From positions 248,001 to 312,000 of the forward strand of contig CANXME010002654.1 in assembly GCA_948144175.1 (NCBI GenBank): a stretch of 64,000 nt of DNA. Direction: 5' to 3'. Source of the DNA: Closterium sp. NIES-65. Lineage: Eukaryota > Streptophyta > Zygnematophyceae > Desmidiales > Closteriaceae. Shown one piece after another: positions 54,800 through 64,000 of the stretch (position 1 is the stretch's first letter; the number at the start of each line of letters is the position of its first letter). The position numbers and the translations under genes are program-made. The notes under the pieces were generated by a model. The model had not been told where the DNA came from and did no database searches. It saw only the letters and a list, made by a program, of their open reading frames with translations.

Positions 54800-55776
54800 G
54801 ACAGCAGTAGACTAGCAGCACTAACTGTAGGACAGGGGCAGTGCAGTGACAGAAGCGCTGCTCTCAGCAGACAGGGCGGTTTGGGCAGCTCAGCAGCACA
54901 GCAGCTCGGCAACCCGGCGGCTCGGGCGACTCGGACGGATCAGTAGCAACTGCGGCACCAGCGGCTCGGCTCCTCAGCGGCTCAGGCGGCTCGGGCGGCT
55001 CAGGCGGCTCAGGCGGCTCGGGCGGCTCGGGCGGCTCGGGCGGCTCGAGCGGCTCGGGCGGCTCGGGCGGAACGGGCGGCTCGGGCTGCTTAGCGGTGCG
55101 GGCGGCTCGGTGGCGTAGGGCGGCAGGGCGGCTGGTAGGGCGGCAGGGCTGTTGGTAGGGCGGCGGGGCCGCAAGGTAGGTGGCGGGGCCGCAGCGGGAG
55201 GGGCGGCGGGGCCGCAGCGAGGGGCGGCGGGGCCGCAAGGTAGGCGGCGGGGCCGCAGCGAGAGGGGCGGCGGGGCCGCAGCGAAGGGCGGCGGGGCCGC
55301 AAGGTAGGCGGCGGGGCCGCAGCGAGAGAGGCGGCGGGGCCGCAGCGAAGGGCGGCGGGGCCGCAGCGAAGGGCGGTGGGGCCGCAGCGAAGGGCGGCGG
55401 GGCCGCAACAAAGGGTGGCGGGGCCGCAACGAAGGGTGGCGGGGCCGCAGTGAAGGGCGGCGGGGCCGCAGTGAAAGGGCGGCGGGGCCGCAGTGAAGGG
55501 CGGCGGGGCCGGGACAGGGCGGCGCCTGGGCCGTAGGGCTAGGCGACGGGGCCGTAGGGCTAGGCGACGGGGCCGCTAGGGCGATGGGGCCGCTAGGGCG
55601 ACGGGGCCGCTAGGGCGACGGGGCCGCTAGGGCGGCGCAACGCAGTCGCTAGGGCGACTCGGACGAGATGAGAGAGAGGAGCGCGACTCGGGCTGAGCGC
55701 GCTCCGGGCAGAAAAAAAAAAAATCGACTTGGTGGGCCCTAGGCACAGTTCCCACCAGGGAACCTGCTCGATACCA
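54800..55776 (-). other. A4 GC-rich leader with tandem arrays
   Basis: Arrays of CGGCTCGGG nonamers (about 54960-55090), GGCGGCGGGGCCGCAGCGAA units (about 55150-55510) and CTAGGGCGACGGGGCCG units (about 55545-55660). It ends at a primer-site-like TGGTATCGAGCAGG just inside the 5' LTR. No gene recognised. Confidence 0.8.
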
Positions 55777-55902
55777 TGAGAAAACTGAAACGAGAATGAA
55801 ATGACTAAGTGAAAGTTGGGTACACATACAACCCTAGAAAGCTGTACCCCATATGTGCTACCCCACTATAGCCTACAACAGCTATGTCATACAAATCTGA
55901 CA
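55777..55902 (-). repeat. A4 5' LTR (126 bp)
   Basis: Partner of 48602-48703, with the full-length form. Followed by target-site copy GATGA. Confidence 0.94.
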
Positions 55903-55907
55903 GATGA

Positions 55908-58495
55908 GGCTACGGATCTCCTCCTCCATGGCGGCCTTCACCGCCTGGCCCTTCCAGCTCGCCAACGCCTCCTTCACCGTCATCGTCGAGATGTCCCAAC
56001 GGTGTTCGGGGTCGGCGAGCATGTCAGGGTCGAGCTCCGGAAACTCCTCATCCTCCTCGGCGTCGTCGTACAGCAGGTCGTCGTCATCGTCCACGTCGTA
56101 CACCGTGGTGAAGGCAGTAGGGACGAAGAAGTCCGGTGGCCTCCGAACTCAGCCTGACTTCCGGGGTTCCGGCCGAACCTCCACCACGTCATTCTTGGTG
56201 GACACCTCGGCATCCCCTCCTTCATCACCATCTTCACTGCCCTCGTCATCCTGCTGCACCTCGATCGACTTCCTGGTCGACCTCCCCTGTGGTCGGCTTC
56301 CCTGCCGACTGCCTTGTTGCCGACTGCTCCGTGGTCGGCTTCACTGCTGCCTGCTCCCCTGTCGGCTGCTGCTCCTCGACCTCCTCCTCCCCTGTCGACG
56401 TCGTCTTCAAGCCCACGTCGACTTGCCTCTCGTCACGTTGGCCACCGGCGATGCCCTTGGCCGGCGCCGAAGGCGACGTCCCAGGACTCCCCTCATCGCC
56501 GGAGGCCGGCACCGAGGGCAGCCCTCGGAGGTCGGCCAGGAGCGGAGGGGCAGGGGCCGTAGAGGGAGGGGTAGGAGGGTGGACATCCTCGACGTCCTCA
56601 GCAGCAAGCTCACCAACCTCGGCGAGCAGAGGCAGCGTCGTCGACGATTTGTCGGTTGGCGGGTTGGACGGCGTTCGGCCGGACACCGGCCCGTGCTCCG
56701 ACTTCCACTCGGCCAACGACATCTCCTCGTAGAACACCACGCCCGACGTGGTGACCACCCGGTTGGCGTCGATTTCAAGGAGCTCTCAGCCCTTGCTCGC
56801 CGTCGACACGCCAAGGTGAAGGCCCCACCAAGCCTTGGGCTTCAGCTTCCCACCACGCTGCTGTTCAGGGACGAGGAACTGCGCCATGCAGCTCCACACC
56901 AGCGCCAGCGACAAGTCGGGCTTCTGCCCGGTCAGCAGCTGGTACGGCGTCGTCCCCGACGGCAGCGTCGACCTCTCAAGGCAGTTGCGGACCCAGACGG
57001 CCTGCCGCAAAGCGAGGTGCCACCATTGGTGCTGCACGCCCATGTGCAACAGCATCGTCCGCACCGACTCCACCACCATCCGCATATCCCTCTCCGCCAT
57101 GCCGTTCTGCTGCGGGGTGTATGGGCAGGTCAGGTCGTGGACGATCCCATGTTTGTCCAAGAAGTCAGTGAACTTCTTCGCGAGGAACTCCCCTCCTCGG
57201 TCAGCGAAGCATCAACACCGACTTCTTCGTCTACTTTTCCACGAACACCAGCCACTTTTGGAACTCCAGCAGCACATCCGACTTCTTGGCGACCGGCCTC
57301 ACCCACATGAAGCGGATCTTGCCGTCCTTCAGGAGTAGGAAATACAAGCCGCCGTCCTTGGCAGCCACACGAAACGGCCCGCACAGGTCGATGTGTACGA
57401 AGGCCAGCACGTCGACAGCGTCGGAGCCTTGGTCGGGGAAGGTGTGCCGTGCCAGCTTCCCGCCGACGCACGAGACACACGGTGAGTCGGCCCCTGTTGT
57501 CGACTTGAGGTCTAGCCCAATGGCGACCTCATTCTTCACCGAGCTCCGGATAGTGTCCATGCCGACGTGCGCAAGTCTCGCATGCATCGTGTCTGGCGTC
57601 GACTTTGTCTTAGAGACGATCGCCCGCAGGGCCACAACCTCCGTCATGGGCGACGTCGACCTTGTTGAGCAGGGACGCAGGTTGGTGCAGAGGAGACGCC
57701 CGTAGTGCGTTGCCCGACCGAGCACATCTCCTGCTGCCGAGATGAGCAGCATCCCATCGCCGTCCTCCTGCAGCTTCACGCCGTGCTCCTTCAGCTGGCC
57801 GGAGGACAGCATGCTTGCTCGCACACCCGGGACGTACAGCACGTCGGGGATGAGCACCTGCTTTCCGGCCTCCCCTTGCAGGGCGACAGTGCCGCGGCCC
57901 TGAACGTCCTGCAGCGCCCCATTGAAACCGCGCACGTGCTTGATGGGGCCGCTCGGCTGTAGGTCGACGAAGACTTCCTTCGTCCCCATCAGGTGGTGGG
58001 AGCAACCGCTGTCGTGCAGGACCACCGCCGGGTTCGCCTGCACAGCCGCCTCCGGCGCCAGCGAGATGGTCGGCTCTACGACGCCGACCAGTGAGCACGA
58101 CGCCGTCTTGTCGTCCCGCCCCTTGCCGCCAGCCGAGGAGTCGGCGTCCTTCGCCGAGGTCGACTTCGTCGACTGCTTCTTCTTGCGCGGCTTGTTTCCT
58201 CCTCGACGAGGACGACGACTGCCAGACCTCCCACGGCCTCCTTTGGCGTTGTCGTCGTCAGAGTCACTGCGGTCCGGGCACTCGAAGGAGAGGTGGCCGG
58301 GGTGGCCGCACGGCCAGCACTCCCGACGTCGGCCTCCTCCTCCTCGACCGCTGTCCTTGGTCGACTTCTTCTTGTCGGCCTCCTTGGCCGGCTTCCAGCC
58401 ACTTCTACCACTGCCGCCAAACTGTTCACGCTGCCCCAGTCGGCCTCCATGCTTCGCTGGGGTAACGAAGTTCGCTTGCGCCAAGAGCTCCTGGG
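55908..58495 (-). pseudogene. B2 gag part, protease, integrase and RT start
   Basis: Minus strand: CCHC knuckle CWPCGHPGHLSFEC (about 58275-58320), protease VVLHDSGCSHHLMG (about 57985-58030), pre-integrase MHARLAHVGMDTI, integrase VHIDLCGPFRVAAKDGGLYF (about 57340-57395) and TPQQNGMAERDMRMVVES (about 57060-57115), then an acidic linker and the segment that adjoins RT at the A4 site. Homologous to B1 throughout. Fossil with several breaks. A5 cuts gag at 58495. Confidence 0.92.
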
Positions 58496-58627
58496 TGTCA
58501 AACATTATATATGTTGTGTTAGTTTAGGCTACAGTGGGTTAGCCTATAGGGGGTACACAATTCTAGGGTTAGGTACTTGTACTCATTTCACTGCTAGTTC
58601 ATTCATTCCTGTTCAGTGATTCCAACA
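58496..58627 (+). repeat. A5 5' LTR (132 bp)
   Basis: Start placed where homology to B2 gag ends. Blocks GGCTACAGTGGGTTAGCC and GGGGGTACACAATTCTAGGG match other family-A LTRs. The end is set by the primer-binding site. Confidence 0.85.
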
Positions 58628-59631
58628 TGGTATAGAGCTGGTCCTTCTTAGGACCGAAATTTTCTAAGGGCCCACCACTACGTAACTACCTACCTACCTA
58701 CCTACCTACCTGGGTCCTAGGGCGCCTCGGCGTATCACGCCCCTAGAGGCCCCTCTTGACGGCCCCGCGCTAGCCCCGTTCAGGCCCCGTCGGCCCCACG
58801 CCCGCTCTCCCTAGCGGCCCCGTTCAGGCCCCGTCGGCCCCTTAAAGGCACCGTTCAGGCCCCGCGCTAGCCCCGTTCAGGCCCCGTCGGCCCCGGCCCC
58901 GTCGGCCCCGCGCTAGCCCCTCTCAGGCCCCGTCGGCCCGCGCTAGCCCCGTTTCAGGCCCCGTCGGCCCCGTTTCAGGCCCCGTCGGCCCCGCGCTAGC
59001 CCCTCTCAGGCCCCGTCGGCCCGCGCTAGCCCCGTTTCAGGCCCCGTTGGCCCCGTTTCAGGCCCCGTCGGCCCCGCGCTAGCCCCTCTCAGGCCCCGTC
59101 GGCCCGCGCTAGCCCCGTTTCAGGCCCCGTCGGCCCCACGCTAGCCCCTCTCAGGCCCCGTCGGCCCCGCGCTAGCCCCATTCAGGCCCCGATCGGGCCC
59201 GCGCTAGCCCCGTTTCAGGCCCCGTCGGCCCCGCGCTAGCCCCGTTCAGGCCCCGTCGGCCCCTTGCTAGCCCTGTCAAGGCCCCGTTTGGCCCCGCGCT
59301 AGCCCCGCTCAGGCCCCGATCGGCCCCGCGCTCGCCCCTCTAGGGCCCCAAACGGCCCCGTGCCGACCTCGCCGACCCGTGCCCACCACCTAGAGGCCCC
59401 GGGCGGCCCGTTCCCGCCGCAGCACACGAGGGAGAGCGGGCGGCCCGTCCCCGCCGTGACCCGAGCCGCGCGACCCGAGCCGCGCGCCCCGAGCCGAGCC
59501 GCGCGCCCTGAACCGAGCCGCGCCACCCAGCCAAGCCGCGACCCGACCTGAACCGAGCCGCGCCGCCCTGCCCTACCTGGTTCGTCCTTCCTGCTTCTCC
59601 TACTGCTACTGCTGCTATTCCTACTCTTCCT
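58628..59631 (+). repeat. A5 leader with a roughly 32-bp GC-rich tandem repeat
   Basis: An ACCT tetramer run (about 58688-58714) is followed by some 16-18 copies (58760-59350) of a unit built on GGCCCCGTCGGCCCCGCGCT and AGCCCCGTTCA, then degenerate GAGCCGCGC repeats (59460-59560). No gene recognised before the gag start at 59632. Confidence 0.9.
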
Positions 59632-60660
59632 ATGGCTAGCCCACAGGTTCTCGTGTTCGATGCTGAGGGCCGCCCTGTGAAGTTTGACACCTGGCTCGAT
59701 GACCTGCACCTCTACCTACAGCTCACAGCCAAGGATGACATCTCACTGTACGATCACGCCCTAGGCCTTGTCACTGCCCCTGCTACTACTGCTGACAGCA
59801 CTGCTCGCTCACAGTGGCAGACTCGTGATGCCCACACTCGCTTCGCCATTCGCAACTCCCTGCCGATAGACGAACGCGAGCACTTTGGTCAGCACAAGAC
59901 TGCACAGGCACTGTACACAGCTGTAGTTGCTCGCTACTCCTCACCTGCCTCTGCCGCACTAGGCCGTCTCTCCCTCCCCTACCTGTTTCCCGACCTGGCC
60001 TCCTTTCACACAGTCGCTGACCTCATCACGCACCTCCGTACTAGTGAGGCCCGCTTCCGTGCCGCCATGCCTGCTGAGTTCCTTGCCACGCACCCCCCTC
60101 CACTCTGGCTCACTCTCTACCACCTAGTCACCCGCCTCCCTGACACACTGCGTGCTGTCAGGGACCACTTCCTAGCTCGTTGCCTCACTGAGCTCACCAT
60201 TGCCCTCCTCGAGAAGGAGCTACTTGCAGCTGAGACTAGCATAGTCGCTGTAGGTGCCTCTCGTGGCGACCCCCGTACCCCGTTCTTTGAGGGGTGTTCT
60301 CCTTCCCCCCTTCTTCCCTCTGTCGCCTCTGCTGCTGCTGTCGACCTTCTTGGTACTGAGAAGGTCGGCGCTGCGTCTGCCTCGAGCTGACGCCGCAGCG
60401 GCAAGGGCAAAGGGGGAAAGGGTGGTGGCGGTGACGGCGGGGGAGGCGGCGGTGGGGGCGGTGGAGGCAGTGGGGGTGGTGGCTCGGCTGGAGGGGCGAG
60501 TGGTAGCGGTGGGGGTGGTGGCGGCAGCGGCGGGGGAGGTGGCAGGAGTGGAGGCGGCGGTTGGGGTGGCGGTGGACGAGGCGGCGGCAGGGGTTGGGGT
60601 GGTTGAGGAGGTGGCAGCGGTGGTGGTGGCCATGGAGGCACTGGCGGTGGCTAGGGCCAG
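59632..60660 (+). pseudogene. A5 gag and Gly-rich tail
   Basis: Start MASPQVLVFDAEGRPVKFDT at 59632, then WLDDLHLYLQLTAKDDISLY, REHFGQHKTAQALYTAVVAR, YSSPASAALGRLSLPYLFPD, and a helical region HLVTRLPDTLRAVRDHFLAR. This is the best copy of the family-A gag capsid-like part in the window (over 250 residues). A roughly 80-residue Gly-rich tract follows (about 60400-60650). It would assemble particles in the cytoplasm. Fossil. Confidence 0.9.
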
Positions 60661-63600
60661 CAGCACACTCCCTCGCCCCAGGAGGTCCGTGAGTGGTACT
60701 CTCAGCACGGGGGTGGGGGTGGTCTTAGCTGCACGTACGTCATTCGCACTTGTGACCGCACTGGTCAGCAGTGTGGACGACCCCACGCCACACAGCGCTG
60801 CTTCTCTCGTCTCGACGACGCTTGGCGTGTTCAGTTCCCTCAGGCCACTGAGCTGCCCCGCTGGCTTGATCTCCTGAAGAAGGGGATTGATATCTATGCT
60901 CTAGACTTTGATGCTATTCTCTCTGCCATGTATGTGATGTCTACTAGTGGAGAGGGTGCCGAGTACTTGTGTGTGCCGCCCGACCCGGGCATTAGGGCCA
61001 GTGCGTCTGCCGCTCCAGGTACTCGCGTGTCGGCTACCCCAGGTGCTGGTGAGGCTGCTGCTCTAGGTGCTCGTGTGTCTCCCCCCCTTGGTACTGCGTC
61101 GACTGCCGCACTGCACACCTTCACACTGGACTCAGGTGCTTCTCGCTGCTTCTGTCGTGACCGCACTGCCCTTCAGCCGCTTGCTCGGCCAGTTGCTGTC
61201 TCCCTTGCTGACCCCTCTGGGGGTCCGGTCATTGCGACCTCTTCCACTGTCCTTCCCTGCCCTGCGGTCCCGTCGGGCACACTGTCAGGTCTCCACCTCC
61301 CCTCGTTCTCTACGAACTTGGTGGCAGGATGTGCACTCCAGGACGGGGGTGTTCACCAGTTCACCCCTGCCTACGAGCGCGTGACACACTGCACGTGTGC
61401 TCGTACGGGCCGTCACTTGGCTACCTTCACTCGGCAGCCGGGGTCGGACCTGTACACACTGACTACTGAGTCCCCTCAGGTTGCTGCGACTGCGTCCGCG
61501 TCCGCGTCAGGTCAGCTGTCCGCCCCCTGCTCGTGTTGCTCTTTTGCACACGAGACTGTCCTCTGGCACCACCGCCTTGGCCACCCGTCTGTGCAGCGGC
61601 TTCGTGCCATGCACTCCCGGTACCTTGTCTCTGGCCTGCCCAGGGTCCTTCCTGCCCTCCCACCCTCGCCTGCTCCTACCTGTCTCCCCTGTGTCGAGGG
61701 ACGGCAGCGCGCTGCTCCTCACTCCTCCTCGTTCCCCCCGACGACTGCTCCCTTGCAGACACTCCACATGGACGTGTGGGGCCCAGCCCGCGTCCGTGGT
61801 CAGGGTCAGGAGAGGTACTTCCTGATAGTTGTTGACGACTACTCGCGCTACACCTCGGTCTTCCCCTTGCGCACTAAGGGTGAGGTCCCTGATGTCTTGA
61901 TCCCTTGGATCCGCAGAGCCCGTCTCCAGCTCAGCGAGCGTTTTCACTCGGACTTTCCTGTCCTGCGCTTGCACTCTGACAGAGGAGGTGAGTTCTCCTC
62001 CGACCTCTTGGCAGCCTACTGTGCTGAGCACGGCATTGAGCAATCGTTCACGCTTCCGGCTTCTCCACAGCAGAATGGGGTTGCGGAGCGCCGCATTGGC
62101 CTGGTCATGGAGGTCGCCCGTACCTCCTTGATCCATGCGGCTGCCCCCCACTTTCTGTGGCCGTTTGCGGTCCGGTACGCTGCGCATCAGCTCAACCTCT
62201 GGCCCCGTGTCTCCTTGCCGGAGACCTCGCCCACGCTGATGCGGACGGGGGAGGTTGGCGATGCGTCGCGTTTCCGGGTCTGGGGGTCTCGAGCTTTTGT
62301 CCGCGATTCGTCTGCGGACAAGCTCTCCTCCCGTGCTGTTCCCTGCGTCTGCCTCGGCTTTGTCCCGGACGCGTCTGGTTGGCAGTTTTACCACGCCACC
62401 TCGCGCCGAGTCTTGCCCTCCCAGGACGTCACTTTTGACGAGTCCGTCCCCTACTACCGCCTCTTCCCCTACCGCACTGCCCCGCTCCCCCCCCCGCCTC
62501 TCTTCCTCGCGCCAGGTGCTGCTGTTGCAGACCCCCTCCCCCCTCAGGGTGCCGCTCCCTCAGGTGTGCCTCAGGTAGACCCGGTTGAGCCTATTGAGGT
62601 AGCTGTCGACTCTCGTCCTGCTGGGGGTGCTGAGCCTGGGGGTGCTGAGCCTGGGGGTGTGGAGCCTAGGGGTGTGGAGCCTGGGGGTGTGGAGCCTGGG
62701 GGTGTGGAGCCTGGGGGTGTGGAGCTTGAGGGTGCTGAGCTTGGGGGTGTGGAGCCTCGTGGTGCTGAGCTGCGGAGTCCGGAGTCTGGGGGTTCTGAGT
62801 CTGGAGGTACTAGGCCTCGGAGTCCTGCACCTGGAGGAGCCCTCTCCTCGGAGCAGCTGCGTGCGTGGTACTTAGAGTACTGCAGCCTCCGGAGAGGTAC
62901 CGCTCGAGACGGACGTACTACTGGGACTGGTGCTAGTGCTTCTTCTCCCGTTCGGGAGCTCCCCTCCCGCGAGCGGATCCGTGAGTGGTACGAGTGGCGC
63001 TGCACTCTTCGGAGTGGCGTGCCTCGTGTTACGGACCCCGCTGCTGTTGGAGCTGCTGCTGGTGCTGAGGACCCAGGCGTTGGAGCTGCTGCTGGTGCTG
63101 AGGACCCGGGCGTTGGAGCTGCTGGTGGTGCTGAGGACCCGGGCGTTGGAGCCGCTGCTGGTGCTGAGGACCCGGGCATTGGAGCTGCTGCTGGTGCTGA
63201 GGACCCTGGCGTTGGAGCTGCCGCTGGTGCTGCGGACCCGGGCGTTGGAGCTGCTACTGGTGCTGAGGACCCGGGCGTTGGAGCTGCCGCTGGTGCTGAC
63301 GACGTGGGCGCTGAAGCTGCTGCTGATGCTGCGGACCCTGGTGCGGGTGTCCGTGCTGGCTCTGGTGTCGCTGCTCGGTCTCGGCCGTACTTTGTTCCGC
63401 TCCTTCAGCATGTTCTTGGTCAGCTTCCTCCTCCTTTTCCTCCTCCCTCCTTAGCGTGTCCTCTGCCTGTCCAGCTGCAGTCGGCGTTACCGTGTGCCTC
63501 CTCTCTCCCTGGTCCTGCTCCTTACACTTGTCCGACTGGAGGTCTTACTGAGCGGCGTGAGCCTGCGTCTCATCCTGCGTCGCTCGAGTCTCGTCCTAAG

Positions 63601-64000
63601 TCGCCTGTCCGCACTGCTCTCTCTAGTAGTCGAGTCCAGCGTCAGCGTCTTCCTGCTGTCCCAGGCACTCACCGGATGGCGCTTCGTCCGTCCACTGCTC
63701 CACAGCGTGTCCCACTGCCGTCTCCTCCTGCTTCCTCTCTTCCTGCTCTTGCTGACCCTGGGTCAGACTCTCTTCGTGCTACCAGTCCTATTGTCACGCG
63801 TCTCCTGACTACTGTTGTCACTGACCCTTCTTTTGAGTCTACTGCTGCGTCTGCCTTAGTTGCTGAGCTTGTCGAATTTGCTGCTCGCTGTCGTCTAGAC
63901 TACGCTGCTAGCCTAGTTGCTGAGTCTGAGTCTGTCTGTCCTCCGTCCGTCGGGGGTGAGTGTGCTCTTGGCACTGACGTCCTTGAGGACAGGCAGGAGG
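60661..64000 (+). CDS. A5 pol (protease, integrase, linker), open to window edge
   Basis: An uninterrupted frame of more than 1,100 codons. Order: Cys/His motif CDRTGQQCGRPHATQRC (about 60750-60803), protease TFTLDSGASRCFC (about 61120-61160), pre-integrase HHRLGHPSVQRLRAMHS (about 61570), integrase LHMDVWGPARVRGQGQERYF (about 61760), SDRGGEFSSDLLAAY (about 61978) and SPQQNGVAERRIGLVME (about 62065), FLWPFAVRYAAHQLNLWPRV, then the linker with Gly-Gly-Ala-Glu-Pro repeats (62620-62760) and nine 33-bp units coding GVGAAAGAEDP-type blocks (63040-63340). It ends in the conserved segment YAASLVAESESVCPPSVGGE-like (63900-63970) that precedes RT in A1, A3 and A4. Confidence 0.92.

Larger units (their letters stand above)
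48602..55902 (-). mobile_element. Ty1/copia family A element A4, most complete A copy here
   Basis: LTRs 48602-48703 and 55777-55902 begin TGAGAAAACTG and end AATCTGACA. The perfect duplication GATGA (48597-48601 and 55903-55907) fixes the limits. Minus-strand parts: leader with GC-rich arrays (54800-55776), gag with its N-terminal domain (53481-54799), protease and integrase (51801-53480), linker, RT and RNase H (48918-50800), and the 3' block (48704-48917). The LTRs differ by one substitution and one length change, so it is young. About three to five breaks. Inserted in B2 in the same orientation. Confidence 0.94.
46040..64000 (-). mobile_element. Ty1/copia family B element B2, continues past right edge
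   Basis: The 3' LTR (46040-46992) begins TGCGGAGATAAC and ends GTTGACA, the reverse complement of B1 LTR ends. RNase H and RT lie at 47095-48601, then A4 intervenes (48602-55902). The RT start, integrase, protease and gag follow at 55908-58495, then A5 interrupts (58496 to the edge). The rest of gag and the 5' LTR must lie beyond 64000. Fossil with several breaks plus two insertions. The left target-site copy would be AGAGC (46035-46039). Confidence 0.9.
58496..64000 (+). mobile_element. Ty1/copia family A element A5, continues past right edge
   Basis: 5' LTR 58496-58627 (132 bp, TGTCAAACAT...TCCAACA), primer-binding site TGGTATAGAGC at 58628, GC-rich leader (58640-59631), gag (59632-60660), then pol open from about 60661 to the window edge (protease, integrase, linker and the start of the RT-side linker). 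RT, RNase H and the 3' LTR lie outside. The left target-site copy would be CTGGG (58491-58495). About three breaks, all between gag and pol; the pol part seen looks whole, so it is probably young. Confidence 0.92.

Noticed and set aside
1-64000. tRNA, rRNA, riboswitch or bacterial-type operon features
   Set aside because: No tRNA arms, rRNA-conserved stretches or operon structure were noticed by eye on either strand; a covariance-model search would be decisive.

Overview
This is nuclear DNA of a green-lineage plant, probably a streptophyte alga or another early-diverging plant. Two things point there. The one complete host gene encodes a protein with a plastid-type leader and a land-plant-like sequence, split by seven GT-AG introns. 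Nearly all the rest is Ty1/copia and Ty3/gypsy retroelements nested inside each other. The window is GC-rich, and I saw no bacterial operon, rRNA, tRNA or CRISPR array.

Layout. 1-5575: a Ty3/gypsy chromovirus (G1) whose 5' end lies left of the window, interrupted at 733-2198 by a young 1.47-kb non-autonomous LTR element (N1). 5576-9766: the host gene, eight exons, 284 residues, a plastid thioredoxin-fold/peroxiredoxin-like protein with a CxxC motif; every intron carries a tandem repeat. 9767-10217: 3' flank. 10218-18458: a plus-strand copia LTR and leader (A0) with a 149-bp PIF/Harbinger-like MITE in its LTR, and a complete-length minus-strand copia element (A1) in its leader. 18459-29767: an old, heavily broken minus-strand copia element (A2) holding a gypsy fragment, an inverted gag patch and a plus-strand copia element of another family (C1). 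29768-31057 and 45199-46039: two halves of an AT-richer, unrecognised sequence, split by the minus-strand copia element A3 (31058-45193), which itself contains plus-strand copia element B1 (36591-43853). 46040-64000: minus-strand copia element B2, running off the right edge, interrupted by A4 (48602-55902) and by plus-strand A5 (58496 to the edge).

The A copies and N1 share LTR ends, a primer-site pattern and a conserved 3' block, so N1 is probably mobilised by A-type machinery. A and B elements sit inside one another in both directions, so both families were active in overlapping periods. Target-site duplications could be read for N1, A1, A3, A4, B1 (one mismatch) and the MITE, which fixes those boundaries to the base.

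The most interesting biology is in the host gene. The splice donors of exons 2 and 6 have been copied 7 and 6 times by 16-bp and about 21-bp tandem repeats that start in the exon end. Retroelements are treated as fossils: family, parts, limits and approximate state only.
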